Source of the DNA: Bifidobacterium breve
GTDB taxonomy: Bacteria > Bacteroidota > Bacteroidia > Chitinophagales > Chitinophagaceae
DNA: 6,703 bases
NCBI GenBank assembly: GCA_943323935.2
Contig: CALPJR020000046.1
Location: 1 to 6,703 of the forward strand
Direction of reading: 5' to 3'
In this document: positions 1 to 5,375 of the stretch, in pieces
How the letters are laid out: each line of letters begins with the position of its first letter
Position numbering within the stretch: position 1 is the first letter of the stretch
Made by a program: the position numbers and the translations under genes
Notes under the pieces: model-generated
What the model was told of the DNA's origin: nothing
Databases searched by the model: none
Seen by the model: the letters and a program-made list of their open reading frames with translations, nothing else

Positions 1-74
1 GGAAACACAAATCCGTATTCTTTGGCATGCGAAATGATCGCTTGTAATGTATTGTCTGTAACTGTCTTACTCAT
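1..74 (-). CDS. glyS: Glycyl-tRNA synthetase, N-terminal fragment (cut by window edge)
   Basis: Only the first 24 codons are present; the gene continues beyond position 1. The visible N-terminus reads MSKTVTDNTLQAIISHAKEY followed by GFVF. The piece SHAKEYGFVFP (the proline is implied by the last two bases) is typical of the start of single-chain bacterial/eukaryotic-type glycine-tRNA ligases, where the motif runs on into SSEIYxGLxxxxDYGPxG. The enzyme attaches glycine to tRNA-Gly in the cytoplasm as a class II synthetase homodimer. The start is an ATG at 74-72 on the minus strand, 27 bp after the MazG-like gene, so it could be co-transcribed with dtd and that gene. A perfect TAnnTTTGC -7 box lies only 6 bp upstream of the ATG. 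Identification rests on a short stretch, so confidence is moderate; the catalytic motifs are outside the window. Confidence 0.75.
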   Translation of the reverse strand, partial: MSKTVTDNTLQAIISHAKEYGFVF

Positions 75-80
75 AGATTG

Positions 81-88
81 CAAATATA
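81..88 (-). promoter_or_regulatory. Candidate Bacteroidota -7 promoter box for glyS
   Basis: On the minus strand the sequence reads TATATTTGC, an exact fit to the Bacteroidota -7 element TAnnTTTG(C). It ends 6 bp before the glyS ATG, so transcription from it would begin almost at the start codon and give a leaderless or nearly leaderless mRNA. No convincing TTTG -33 box is visible 19-21 bp further upstream, so this may be a chance match in AT-rich DNA. Confidence 0.35.
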
Positions 89-101
89 GGTCGAGAAAAG
101 A

Positions 102-443
102 TTATGGTTGTAATTTTTCATTGTTTTGATGCCTTTCTTTGTCTCGAATGGTTTTCTTTTGGATATTTTTCTCCAATGCTGCAGTCAAATCAACACCTGT
201 TTGATTGGCTAAGCAAATCAGTACAAAAAGTACATCCGCCATCTCATCCCCCAGGTCTGCACTAGCTTCTTTATTTTTAAAGGATTGATCCCCGTACTTG
301 CGCACCATCAATCTAGAGAGTTCACCCACTTCTTCCATCAAGACACCTAAATTAGTTAACTCACTAAAATAGTTTACCCCAATGGTCTTGATCCACTGAT
401 CTACCTGGTCTTGTGCTGCTTGAATTGTGATTTGATTAGACAT
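102..443 (-). CDS. MazG-like nucleotide pyrophosphohydrolase
   Basis: A 113-residue all-alpha protein of the MazG / all-alpha NTP pyrophosphatase superfamily, whose members cleave nucleoside triphosphates to the monophosphate and pyrophosphate and often clear abnormal (d)NTPs. The family's Mg-binding signature is visible: EEVGE at residues 37-41 (E37, E38, E41) and DEMADV with E67 and D70, giving the EExxE...ExxD set. The length fits a single-domain form, about half of classic two-domain MazG. I place the start at the ATG at 443. The frame can be extended eight codons to a TTG inside dtd, but the ATG has AAGGA five bases upstream and begins the family-like MSNQITIQ. The ATG lies one base beyond the dtd stop codon, so the two genes are almost certainly co-transcribed and coupled. 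Preferred substrate cannot be read from the sequence. Confidence 0.9.
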   Translation of the reverse strand: MSNQITIQAAQDQVDQWIKTIGVNYFSELTNLGVLMEEVGELSRLMVRKYGDQSFKNKEASADLGDEMADVLFVLICLANQTGVDLTAALEKNIQKKTIRDKERHQNNEKLQP

Positions 444-444
444 A

Positions 445-897
445 TTATTCCTTGTTTTTTGAATCAATCATGATGGTCACTGGACCATCGTTTATAAGTG
501 CTACTTTCATGTCTGCTCCAAATTGCCCAGTAGCAATTGGTTTGCCTAGATCCTTGGTCAATTGAAGGATCATCTGCTCATAAATCGGAATCGCTATCTC
601 AGGTTTTGCCGCGGCAATATAAGAAGGTCGATTGCCCTTTTTAGTAGCAGCATACAATGTAAATTGGCTAATCAGCAAGATGGATCCTCCTATTTCTTGT
701 ACACTTTGGTTCATGACCCCATCTACATCATCAAAAATACGCATCTGCACCAGCTTGTTGGATATCCATTGAATATCCTCTAATGTATCCTCATTGTGTA
801 TGCCTAATAAGACCAATAAGCCTGCCTGAATGGCCCCCACAATTACGCCATCCACTTTGACGCTGGCCTCTGACACTCTTTGAATTACGACTCTCAT
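445..897 (-). CDS. dtd: D-aminoacyl-tRNA deacylase
   Basis: A 150-residue protein, the usual length for bacterial DTD. It hydrolyses D-amino acids from mischarged tRNAs and, in studied family members, also glycine from tRNA-Ala; it acts as a cytoplasmic homodimer. Hallmarks seen: the N-terminus MRVVIQRVSEASV, the active-site SQFT at residues 77-80, the GNRPSY segment at 88-93, and NDGPVT with the Gly-Pro pair at 138-139. This is the cross-subunit motif that recognises the chiral centre. The ATG at 897 is the standard start for the family. It is the first gene of a minus-strand run, one base ahead of the MazG-like gene, with glyS further on. Gly-tRNA synthetase downstream of a Gly/D-aa-tRNA proofreader is a sensible grouping. 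No key residue is missing. Confidence 0.97.
   Translation of the reverse strand: MRVVIQRVSEASVKVDGVIVGAIQAGLLVLLGIHNEDTLEDIQWISNKLVQMRIFDDVDGVMNQSVQEIGGSILLISQFTLYAATKKGNRPSYIAAAKPEIAIPIYEQMILQLTKDLGKPIATGQFGADMKVALINDGPVTIMIDSKNKE
449..453 (-). promoter_or_regulatory. Shine-Dalgarno site that fixes the MazG-like gene start
   Basis: AAGGA on the minus strand, five bases before the ATG at 443 and lying inside the last codons of dtd. It is one of the few recognisable Shine-Dalgarno sequences in the window and supports the ATG over the upstream in-frame TTG at 467. It also suits translational coupling with dtd. Confidence 0.55.
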
Positions 898-926
898 AAG
901 GATGCTATTTACAACGTGAAGATAAA

Positions 927-934
927 CAAAACTA
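927..934 (-). promoter_or_regulatory. Candidate -7 promoter box for the dtd operon
   Basis: The minus strand reads TAGTTTTG, an exact match to TAnnTTTG, 29 bp upstream of the dtd ATG, implying a leader of roughly 20-25 nt. A TTG on the same strand at 961-959 could serve as the -33 box, but its 24-bp spacer is a few bases longer than usual. It lies in the divergent gap between dtd and the flippase. Confidence 0.45.
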
Positions 935-941
935 TTTTCAC

Positions 942-949
942 TAATTTAG
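942..949 (+). promoter_or_regulatory. Weak candidate -7 box for the flippase operon
   Basis: TAATTTAG fits the -7 consensus TAnnTTTG in all but one defined position and lies 16 bp before the TTG start of the flippase. No clear -33 partner is present, so it is listed only as the best candidate in a 68-bp divergent gap that must hold start signals for both directions. Confidence 0.25.
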
Positions 950-965
950 CTGTAATTTCAACACC

Positions 966-2456
966 TTGAGTAGTATAAAAAAATTAGTCGGACAAACCGC
1001 ATGGTACGGACTTAGTTCAATAGCCGCAAGGTTTATTAGCTATTTGCTTACCCCTTATTTAACCTATAAGCTTTCTGATATTGCTTACGGGGAGAATTCG
1101 ATTGTCTATGCTTTTATTCCCTTTTTGAATGTCATTGTAGCCCATGGCATGGAGACTGCTTATTTTAAGTTTGGGACCAAAGAAAATGAGGAGGAGATTT
1201 ATAACACGAGTAGTTTTTCGATGCTATTTGTGACCCTTCTTGTGTTAATAGGTTTGTTTACTTGGCAAATCCCATTGGCCGAACTGCTTCAAATTACACT
1301 CCACCCAGAATACATTAGTTTACTAGCTTGGATTGTAGCATTAGATGCTTTAACCACAATTCCTTTTTCAAGATTAAGAATGCAAGAGCGTCCCAAAAAA
1401 TTTGCATTGATCAAAGTTGGTGGCATCTTAATAAATATTCTTGCTACCTATAGCTTCATCAGTCTTTTACCAAATTATGTACAAACCCATCCAGATAGTT
1501 TTTTACAAAAGCTTTATCAACCTAATTGGGAAGTGGGTTATATTTTAATTGCGGGTATTGTGCAGAATGTTTTTGTATTGCTATTATTACAAAAAGAAAT
1601 CAGAGCCATCCGATTTAAATTCAATTTTAAATTATGGAGGAGTATGATGGTATATGCACTTCCTCTTGTTTTGGTAGGCTTTGGAGGGATGATCAATGAG
1701 ACACTGGACCGCATCATGTTGGGATGGTGGGGACCTGGCGAAACGGTAGATGCCAATAAAGCCATGGTGGGTGTGTATAGTGCTTGTTATAAATTAGCCA
1801 TTTTAATCACCATCTCCATTCAAGCATTCCGAATGGGCGCCGAACCATTTTTCTTCAAACAAGCCGAGACAGATCAAGCTCAAAAAACCTATGCCAAAGT
1901 CATGAAATTTTTTGTGATTAGTTTATGTGTGATGTTTTTGTTTGTCATGTTATACATTGATATTTGGAAATTGTTTATACAAAATCCAGCCATGTATGTG
2001 GGCCTTAAAGTGGTGCCAATTTTATTGATTGCAAATATGTTTTTAGGAGTATATTATAATTTAAGTATCTGGTATAAACTAAGTAACAAAACCATGGCAG
2101 GTGCCTGGATTACCTTATTTGGTGCGCTTATCACCATCCTCATTAATTATTTAGCCATTCCTCATTTTGGTTATATGGCAAGTGCTTGGGCGACCTTCTT
2201 TTGTTATGGCTCCATGATGGTGGTAAGTTATTTTTGGGGACAACAGGTTTATCCTGTTCCATACGCCACCAAAAAATTGATCGCTTATTTTATCATTGCT
2301 TTGTTGGTCTATGGTATCAACCTTTTGTTGCACCTTATTTCAACCAATCAACCTTTCAATTATTTATTTGCATCTATCTTGCTTTTCGCATTTATTGTAT
2401 TTGTTGTACGCGTAGAGAAAAAAGATTTGCAATCCATTTTTAGAAAATCAAACTAA
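966..2456 (+). CDS. Polysaccharide/lipid-linked oligosaccharide flippase (Wzx/MATE-like)
   Basis: A 496-residue inner-membrane protein with about 14 hydrophobic segments, near residues 12-32, 41-62, 82-101, 116-135, 149-168, 191-209, 226-246, 266-288, 312-330, 345-366, 378-397, 403-423, 436-457 and 466-482. That number is typical of the oligosaccharide flippase family in the MOP superfamily, which move lipid-linked sugars across the inner membrane. There is no signal peptide or soluble domain. LDRIMLG (248-253 region) and AFRMGAEPFF (287-296) resemble conserved loops of Bacteroidota homologues as I remember them. The start is a TTG: an in-frame stop lies at 942-944, and the next methionine is about 60 residues in, past the second helix. 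No glycosyltransferases adjoin it, so the transported substrate is unknown. Its stop overlaps the next start by one base (TAATG). Confidence 0.88.
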   Translation: MSSIKKLVGQTAWYGLSSIAARFISYLLTPYLTYKLSDIAYGENSIVYAFIPFLNVIVAHGMETAYFKFGTKENEEEIYNTSSFSMLFVTLLVLIGLFTWQIPLAELLQITLHPEYISLLAWIVALDALTTIPFSRLRMQERPKKFALIKVGGILINILATYSFISLLPNYVQTHPDSFLQKLYQPNWEVGYILIAGIVQNVFVLLLLQKEIRAIRFKFNFKLWRSMMVYALPLVLVGFGGMINETLDRIMLGWWGPGETVDANKAMVGVYSACYKLAILITISIQAFRMGAEPFFFKQAETDQAQKTYAKVMKFFVISLCVMFLFVMLYIDIWKLFIQNPAMYVGLKVVPILLIANMFLGVYYNLSIWYKLSNKTMAGAWITLFGALITILINYLAIPHFGYMASAWATFFCYGSMMVVSYFWGQQVYPVPYATKKLIAYFIIALLVYGINLLLHLISTNQPFNYLFASILLFAFIVFVVRVEKKDLQSIFRKSN

Positions 2457-2932
2457 TGGCAGAAGATTTAATCATCCAAGTTGGAGATAAAAAAACACAG
2501 TACGAATCATTGATCCCTCAAATCAAAGGACTAATCACGGGTGAGGATAATTTAGTAGCCAACTTAGGTAATATTACAGCAGCATTAAAAGAGCAGTTCA
2601 ATTGGTTATGGGTGGGCTTTTATTGGGTGGAAGCCGATGAATTGGTACTTGCCCCTTTTCAAGGCCCTGTGGCATGTACAAGAATCAAGAAAGGACGAGG
2701 TGTTTGCGGAACATCTTGGGAAAAAGGCATCACTTTAATTGTAGATGATGTTGAAAAATTTCCAGGACATATTGCTTGTAGTAGTGCATCCAGATCTGAA
2801 ATTGTAGTACCTGTTTTTCAAAATGGTCAAATAGTTGGCGTTTTAGATGTTGATAGCACTGAATTAGCACATTTTGATGCAATTGATCAAACGTATTTAG
2901 AGGAAATTGTCGGTTTCTTAGACCAATTTTAA
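2456..2932 (+). CDS. msrC: Free methionine-(R)-sulfoxide reductase, GAF domain
   Basis: A 158-residue single GAF-domain enzyme that reduces free L-methionine-(R)-sulfoxide to methionine in the cytoplasm, using thioredoxin or a similar donor. The redox cysteines are C74, C84 and C108; their spacings (10 and 24) equal those of E. coli YebR/fRMsr C84, C94 and C118. The substrate carboxylates E115, D131 and D133 match E. coli E125, D141 and D143, inside the SEIVVPV and GVLDVDST motifs. PFQGPVAC and GRGVCGT are near-identical to the family. It starts at an ATG overlapping the flippase stop codon by one base, so translation is probably coupled, though no functional link with the flippase is evident. 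The start falls about ten residues before alignment with YebR becomes reliable. Confidence 0.95.
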   Translation: MAEDLIIQVGDKKTQYESLIPQIKGLITGEDNLVANLGNITAALKEQFNWLWVGFYWVEADELVLAPFQGPVACTRIKKGRGVCGTSWEKGITLIVDDVEKFPGHIACSSASRSEIVVPVFQNGQIVGVLDVDSTELAHFDAIDQTYLEEIVGFLDQF

Positions 2933-2943
2933 AAAATATCTAT

Positions 2944-2952
2944 TAAGTTTGC
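2944..2952 (+). promoter_or_regulatory. -7 promoter box of the tRNA-Leu gene
   Basis: TAAGTTTGC matches the extended Bacteroidota -7 element TAnnTTTGC exactly and ends 9 bp before the first base of the mature tRNA, which gives a very short 5' leader. The region 19-21 bp upstream falls in the msrC stop-codon area and has no clean TTTG, so the -33 half is degenerate. Confidence 0.55.
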
Positions 2953-2961
2953 AGCCCCTAA

Positions 2962-3043
2962 GCGGATGTGGCGAAATTGGCAGACGCACTAGACTTAGGA
3001 TCTAGCGCCGCGAGGCGTGTGGGTTCGACCCCCTCCATCCGCA
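2962..3043 (+). tRNA. tRNA-Leu, anticodon UAG
   Basis: An 82-nt class II tRNA. The acceptor stem is GCGGATG/CATCCGC with discriminator A at 3043, and the D stem is GCG/CGC with GG in the loop. The anticodon stem CTAGA/TCTAG encloses loop CTTAGGA (anticodon TAG at 2996-2998), which reads CUA and other CUN leucine codons. The long variable arm CGCC-GCGA-GGCG and the discriminator A are leucine identity features. The T arm is GTGGG-TTCGACC-CCCTC, in which position 50 faces 64 as a U-U mismatch; all other stem pairs are intact. CCA is not encoded and would be added by nucleotidyltransferase. It has its own -7 box and an immediate downstream terminator. Confidence 0.97.
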
Positions 3044-3046
3044 CAG

Positions 3047-3076
3047 AAAAAGGCCCCAGATTGGGGCCTTTTTCTT
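3047..3076 (+). terminator. Intrinsic terminator of tRNA-Leu
   Basis: A perfect 12-bp inverted repeat, AAAAAGGCCCCA (3047-3058) and TGGGGCCTTTTT (3062-3073), separated by the loop GAT and running into TTTTTCTT. It begins three bases after the tRNA discriminator base and separates the tRNA transcript from tig. The A-rich left arm makes it potentially bidirectional. Confidence 0.92.
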
Positions 3077-3107
3077 GTCATAATGCCTTATTTAAAATCA
3101 AAAATTG

Positions 3108-3116
3108 TACCTTCGC
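3108..3116 (+). promoter_or_regulatory. Candidate -7 promoter box for tig
   Basis: TACCTTCGC differs from the TAnnTTTGC element at one position and lies 40 bp before the tig ATG, downstream of the tRNA terminator, which is where a tig promoter is required. It would give a leader of about 30-35 nt. A good TTTG -33 box at the normal spacing is not visible. Confidence 0.4.
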
Positions 3117-3156
3117 CCCCCTTAAACATTTCAATTAAGTAGTAAAAGCAAGACCT

Positions 3157-4518
3157 ATGGCAACCATAAAAAGAACCAACATTGCACCTTTAAATGATCA
3201 ATTAACGGTGACCATTTCAAAAGAAGATTATTTATCGACTTACGAGACAACCCTAAAGAAGCAAGCCAAAACGGCAAATATTCCAGGATTCAGAAAAGGC
3301 ATGGTGCCTGCTGGTATGATTAAAAAAATGTATGGACAAGCTGTTTTCACCGATGTGATTTTAAAATCGGTAGAACAAGAGATGAACCAATATATTTCTA
3401 AAGAGCAGATTGATATTTTCGCACAGCCACTTCCTTTGGCTACTGCATTTGCTAATATGGATCATAACAATCCAACCGATTATGATTTCTCTTTTGAAAT
3501 TGGATTAAAGCCAAAGTTTGAAATCAAAGCAAAAGACATCAAAGTAAAACGTTATAAAATTCAAGTGACAGACGAGATGATTCAAAGCGAAGTGGAGCGT
3601 CTACAAATCAGAAATGGCAACATGACTGAACCGGAAACTTCAACAAGTGAAGACAATGTATTGAACGTAACTTTTATTGAATCAGATAAAGACGGCAATG
3701 AAATCGAAGGCGGTATCAAAAAAGATAATTCTTTATTGATTAAATACTTTAGTGAAAAACAAAGAAAACAATTCATTGGTTTAAAGAACGAGGATACCGT
3801 TCATATTCAATTAAAGAATGCCTTTGATGACAAGGAATTAGATATTATTTTAAATGATTTAGCATTAACAAAGGATGACGCTGAAAAATATTTTAAACTA
3901 CTGATCACTAAAGTTGGCCTAGTGGAAAAAGCACCTTTAGATGAAACTTTATTTACAGTTACCTACCCTAATCAAGCCATCACCAACGAAGCTGAATTCA
4001 AAGCTGCAGTGCAACAAGATATCGAAGGGTACTATGCGCAACAAGCAAAAAATCAAGTACATGATCAAATTTATCATGGCTTAATTGAACAAACTAAAAT
4101 GGATTTTCCTGTTGCATTTTTAAAGCGCTGGTTGCAAAAAGGTGGAGACAAACAAAGAACAGAAGAAGAAGCAGAAAAAGAATACCCAGTTTTCCAAGAT
4201 CAATTAAAGTGGACTGTCATTAGTACACAATTAATTGCTGATCATAAAGTAGAAGTAGTAGCAGAAGATTTAAAGAGTTTTGCAAAGCAACAATTGATGA
4301 GTTATATGGGTGGCCAATTGGGTGCATTGGGTGACAATGACCAATGGTTAGAAGATTACGCTGCTCGTATGATGCAAGACAGAAAATTTGTAGAAGACAG
4401 TTACCACAGAATTAGCACAGATAAATTATTCAATGCTTTAGAAGCAGAAGTGACTGCCAAAGAAGAACCAATTGCAGCAGAGAAATTTGCAGATTTATTG
4501 AATAGCCATAAGCACTAA
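3157..4518 (+). CDS. tig: Trigger factor, ribosome-associated chaperone
   Basis: A 453-residue protein, close to the usual 430-450. Trigger factor docks at the ribosomal exit tunnel and shields nascent chains. The N-terminal ribosome-binding domain (about 1-150) carries the signature GFRKGMVP at 44-51. The middle segment (about 163-258) aligns with the FKBP-type prolyl isomerase domain through DGNEIEGG (179-186), but the aromatic residues that form the E. coli active site are mostly replaced: I183 where E. coli has F, NSLL for DFVL, QFIGL for MIPGFEDG. Isomerase activity is therefore doubtful. The C-terminal part (about 260-453) is the helical substrate-cradling region, rich in K, E and Q. 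The ATG at 3157 starts the canonical beta strand; there is no clear Shine-Dalgarno. It lies just ahead of clpP-clpX, a widespread arrangement, but is separated from them here by a terminator. Confidence 0.97.
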   Translation: MATIKRTNIAPLNDQLTVTISKEDYLSTYETTLKKQAKTANIPGFRKGMVPAGMIKKMYGQAVFTDVILKSVEQEMNQYISKEQIDIFAQPLPLATAFANMDHNNPTDYDFSFEIGLKPKFEIKAKDIKVKRYKIQVTDEMIQSEVERLQIRNGNMTEPETSTSEDNVLNVTFIESDKDGNEIEGGIKKDNSLLIKYFSEKQRKQFIGLKNEDTVHIQLKNAFDDKELDIILNDLALTKDDAEKYFKLLITKVGLVEKAPLDETLFTVTYPNQAITNEAEFKAAVQQDIEGYYAQQAKNQVHDQIYHGLIEQTKMDFPVAFLKRWLQKGGDKQRTEEEAEKEYPVFQDQLKWTVISTQLIADHKVEVVAEDLKSFAKQQLMSYMGGQLGALGDNDQWLEDYAARMMQDRKFVEDSYHRISTDKLFNALEAEVTAKEEPIAAEKFADLLNSHKH

Positions 4519-4536
4519 TGAGCGCATTTTTGATAG

Positions 4537-4563
4537 CAAAAGCCTCGAATTTCGAGGCTTTTG
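4537..4563 (+). terminator. Intrinsic terminator after tig
   Basis: A perfect 12-bp inverted repeat CAAAAGCCTCGA (4537-4548) and TCGAGGCTTTTG (4552-4563) with loop ATT, starting 18 bp after the tig stop. The T tract is only TTTT and then mixed, so release may be incomplete and some clpP transcription could come from read-through. Its centre is about 78 bp upstream of the predicted sigma-54 start site, so a second role as a DNA-binding palindrome cannot be excluded. Confidence 0.8.
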
Positions 4564-4578
4564 TGTTACATCCATGTT

Positions 4579-4593
4579 CCAAACCTGTTTTGG
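4579..4593 (+). repeat. Short inverted repeat CCAAA-N5-TTTGG upstream of clpP1
   Basis: Five-base perfect arms with a five-base centre, 8 bp upstream of the TTGGCAC element. It could be a small operator, but a repeat this short can arise by chance in AT-rich intergenic DNA. A second TTTGG at 4600-4604 overlaps the -24 element. Confidence 0.3.
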
Positions 4594-4600
4594 GTCAAAT

Positions 4601-4617
4601 TTGGCACTCTTTTTGCA
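4601..4617 (+). promoter_or_regulatory. Sigma-54 (RpoN) -24/-12 promoter of the clpP1-clpP2-clpX operon
   Basis: TTGGCAC at 4601-4607, a five-base spacer, and TTGCA at 4613-4617 reproduce the sigma-54 consensus YTGGCAC-N5-TTGCW. The invariant GG (4603-4604) and GC (4615-4616) are separated by exactly 10 bp, as required. With C4616 at about -12, transcription would start near 4628, giving a leader of about 38 nt before the clpP1 ATG at 4666. The site is intergenic, points at clpP1 and lies after the tig terminator. An exact match to these ten defined bases is expected only about 0.01 times by chance in a window of this size, both strands counted. A sigma-54 promoter would need an AAA+ enhancer-binding activator; none is encoded here. 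Confidence 0.7.
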
Positions 4618-4638
4618 ATAGCTTAGGAGAATAGGTTT

Positions 4639-4646
4639 TACCTTTA
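4639..4646 (+). promoter_or_regulatory. Alternative housekeeping -7 box for clpP1
   Basis: TACCTTTA is one base off TAnnTTTG and lies 19 bp before the clpP1 ATG. With the TTTG at 4612-4615 as a -33 box the spacer is 23 bp, slightly long. It competes with, or adds a basal promoter to, the sigma-54 site, whose -12 element shares the same TTTG. Confidence 0.25.
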
Positions 4647-4665
4647 CAATCTGAAAAAAGCAATT

Positions 4666-5352
4666 ATGAACATAGGAAAAGAATTCGAAAAATACGCGAT
4701 CAAACACAGGGGGATCGGAAGCAACAGTCTTCATCAATACCAAAATAGTGTGACCAATTTGACACCCTATATTATTGAAGAAAGACCAATGAATGTGGCA
4801 AGCATGGATGTGTTTAGCCGTTTGATGATGGATAGAATCATTTTCTTAGGCGAAGGCATCAATGACTATGTGGCCAATATTGTTACAGCACAATTGCTTT
4901 TCCTTGAAAGTACAGACCGCACAAAGGACATTCAAATGTACATCAATAGCCCAGGCGGAAGCGTCTATGCCGGCTTAGGCATTTACGATACCATGCAATT
5001 TATTAGCCCAGACGTGGCTACTATTTGTACCGGTATGGCAGCAAGCATGGGTGCGATTTTATTATGCGCTGGTGTGGAAGGTAAAAGAACTGCTTTAAGA
5101 CATAGCAGAATCATGTTACACCAACCAAGTGGTGCCATTGGAGGACAAGCATCTGATATTGAAATCACCGCAAGAGAAATTAAGAAATTAAAACACGAAC
5201 TATACGAAGTCATTGCCACACATACCCATAAGGATGTCGAATTAGTTGCTAAAGACTGTGATAGAGATTTCTGGATGACCGCTGCCGAAGGCAAGGCCTA
5301 TGGATTGGTAGACGAAGTATTGTTAACCAACCCTAGAAAAGTAAAGAAATAA
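4666..5352 (+). CDS. clpP: ClpP1, ATP-dependent Clp protease proteolytic subunit
   Basis: A 228-residue serine peptidase of family S14 that forms the tetradecameric chamber of Clp proteases and degrades chains unfolded by ClpX. The triad is complete: S127 in GMAASMGA, H152 in MLHQPSG, and D201 in CDRDFWM; the Ser-His and Ser-Asp spacings (25 and 74) equal those of E. coli ClpP. INSPGGSV (93-100) forms the oxyanion/strand region. Residues 34-57 (PYIIEERP...DVFSRLMMDR) align with the mature E. coli N-terminus, so the first 30 or so residues look like a propeptide, longer than the 14 of E. coli. The ATG at 4666 has a purine-rich but weak ribosome site. It is the first gene of an operon with a second clpP 23 bp on and then clpX, downstream of a sigma-54-type promoter. 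Confidence 0.97.
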   Translation: MNIGKEFEKYAIKHRGIGSNSLHQYQNSVTNLTPYIIEERPMNVASMDVFSRLMMDRIIFLGEGINDYVANIVTAQLLFLESTDRTKDIQMYINSPGGSVYAGLGIYDTMQFISPDVATICTGMAASMGAILLCAGVEGKRTALRHSRIMLHQPSGAIGGQASDIEITAREIKKLKHELYEVIATHTHKDVELVAKDCDRDFWMTAAEGKAYGLVDEVLLTNPRKVKK

Positions 5353-5375
5353 TTAAAATAATTTAAACTGTTTAT

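Noticed and set aside
444..467. Extension of the MazG-like gene to an in-frame TTG at 467.
   Set aside because: The ATG at 443 has a Shine-Dalgarno sequence and begins family-like sequence; the extra residues would only overlap dtd.
1538..1765. Antisense and out-of-frame ORFs inside the flippase (also 2151-2443) and inside tig (3582-3776) and dtd (562-783).
   Set aside because: All are shadows of well-supported genes, without motifs or initiation signals.
4601..4609. TTGGCACTC resembles the left half (TTAGCACTC) of the HrcA/CIRCE heat-shock operator.
   Set aside because: The base positions after a 9-bp gap do not match GAGTGCTAA, so there is no inverted repeat; the sigma-54 reading explains the bases better.
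4518..4634. A 38-codon plus-strand ORF whose ATG overlaps the tig stop codon (TAATG).
   Set aside because: It runs straight through the tig terminator hairpin and the sigma-54 element, has no recognisable motif and is fully explained as intergenic DNA read in frame.
4495..4743. An 82-codon minus-strand ORF across the tig-clpP1 gap.
   Set aside because: It overlaps the ends of two firmly identified genes plus the terminator and promoter, and its peptide has no family character.
4983..5294. A 103-codon ORF antisense to clpP1.
   Set aside because: It lies wholly opposite a conserved catalytic gene; its composition follows from the ClpP codons on the other strand.
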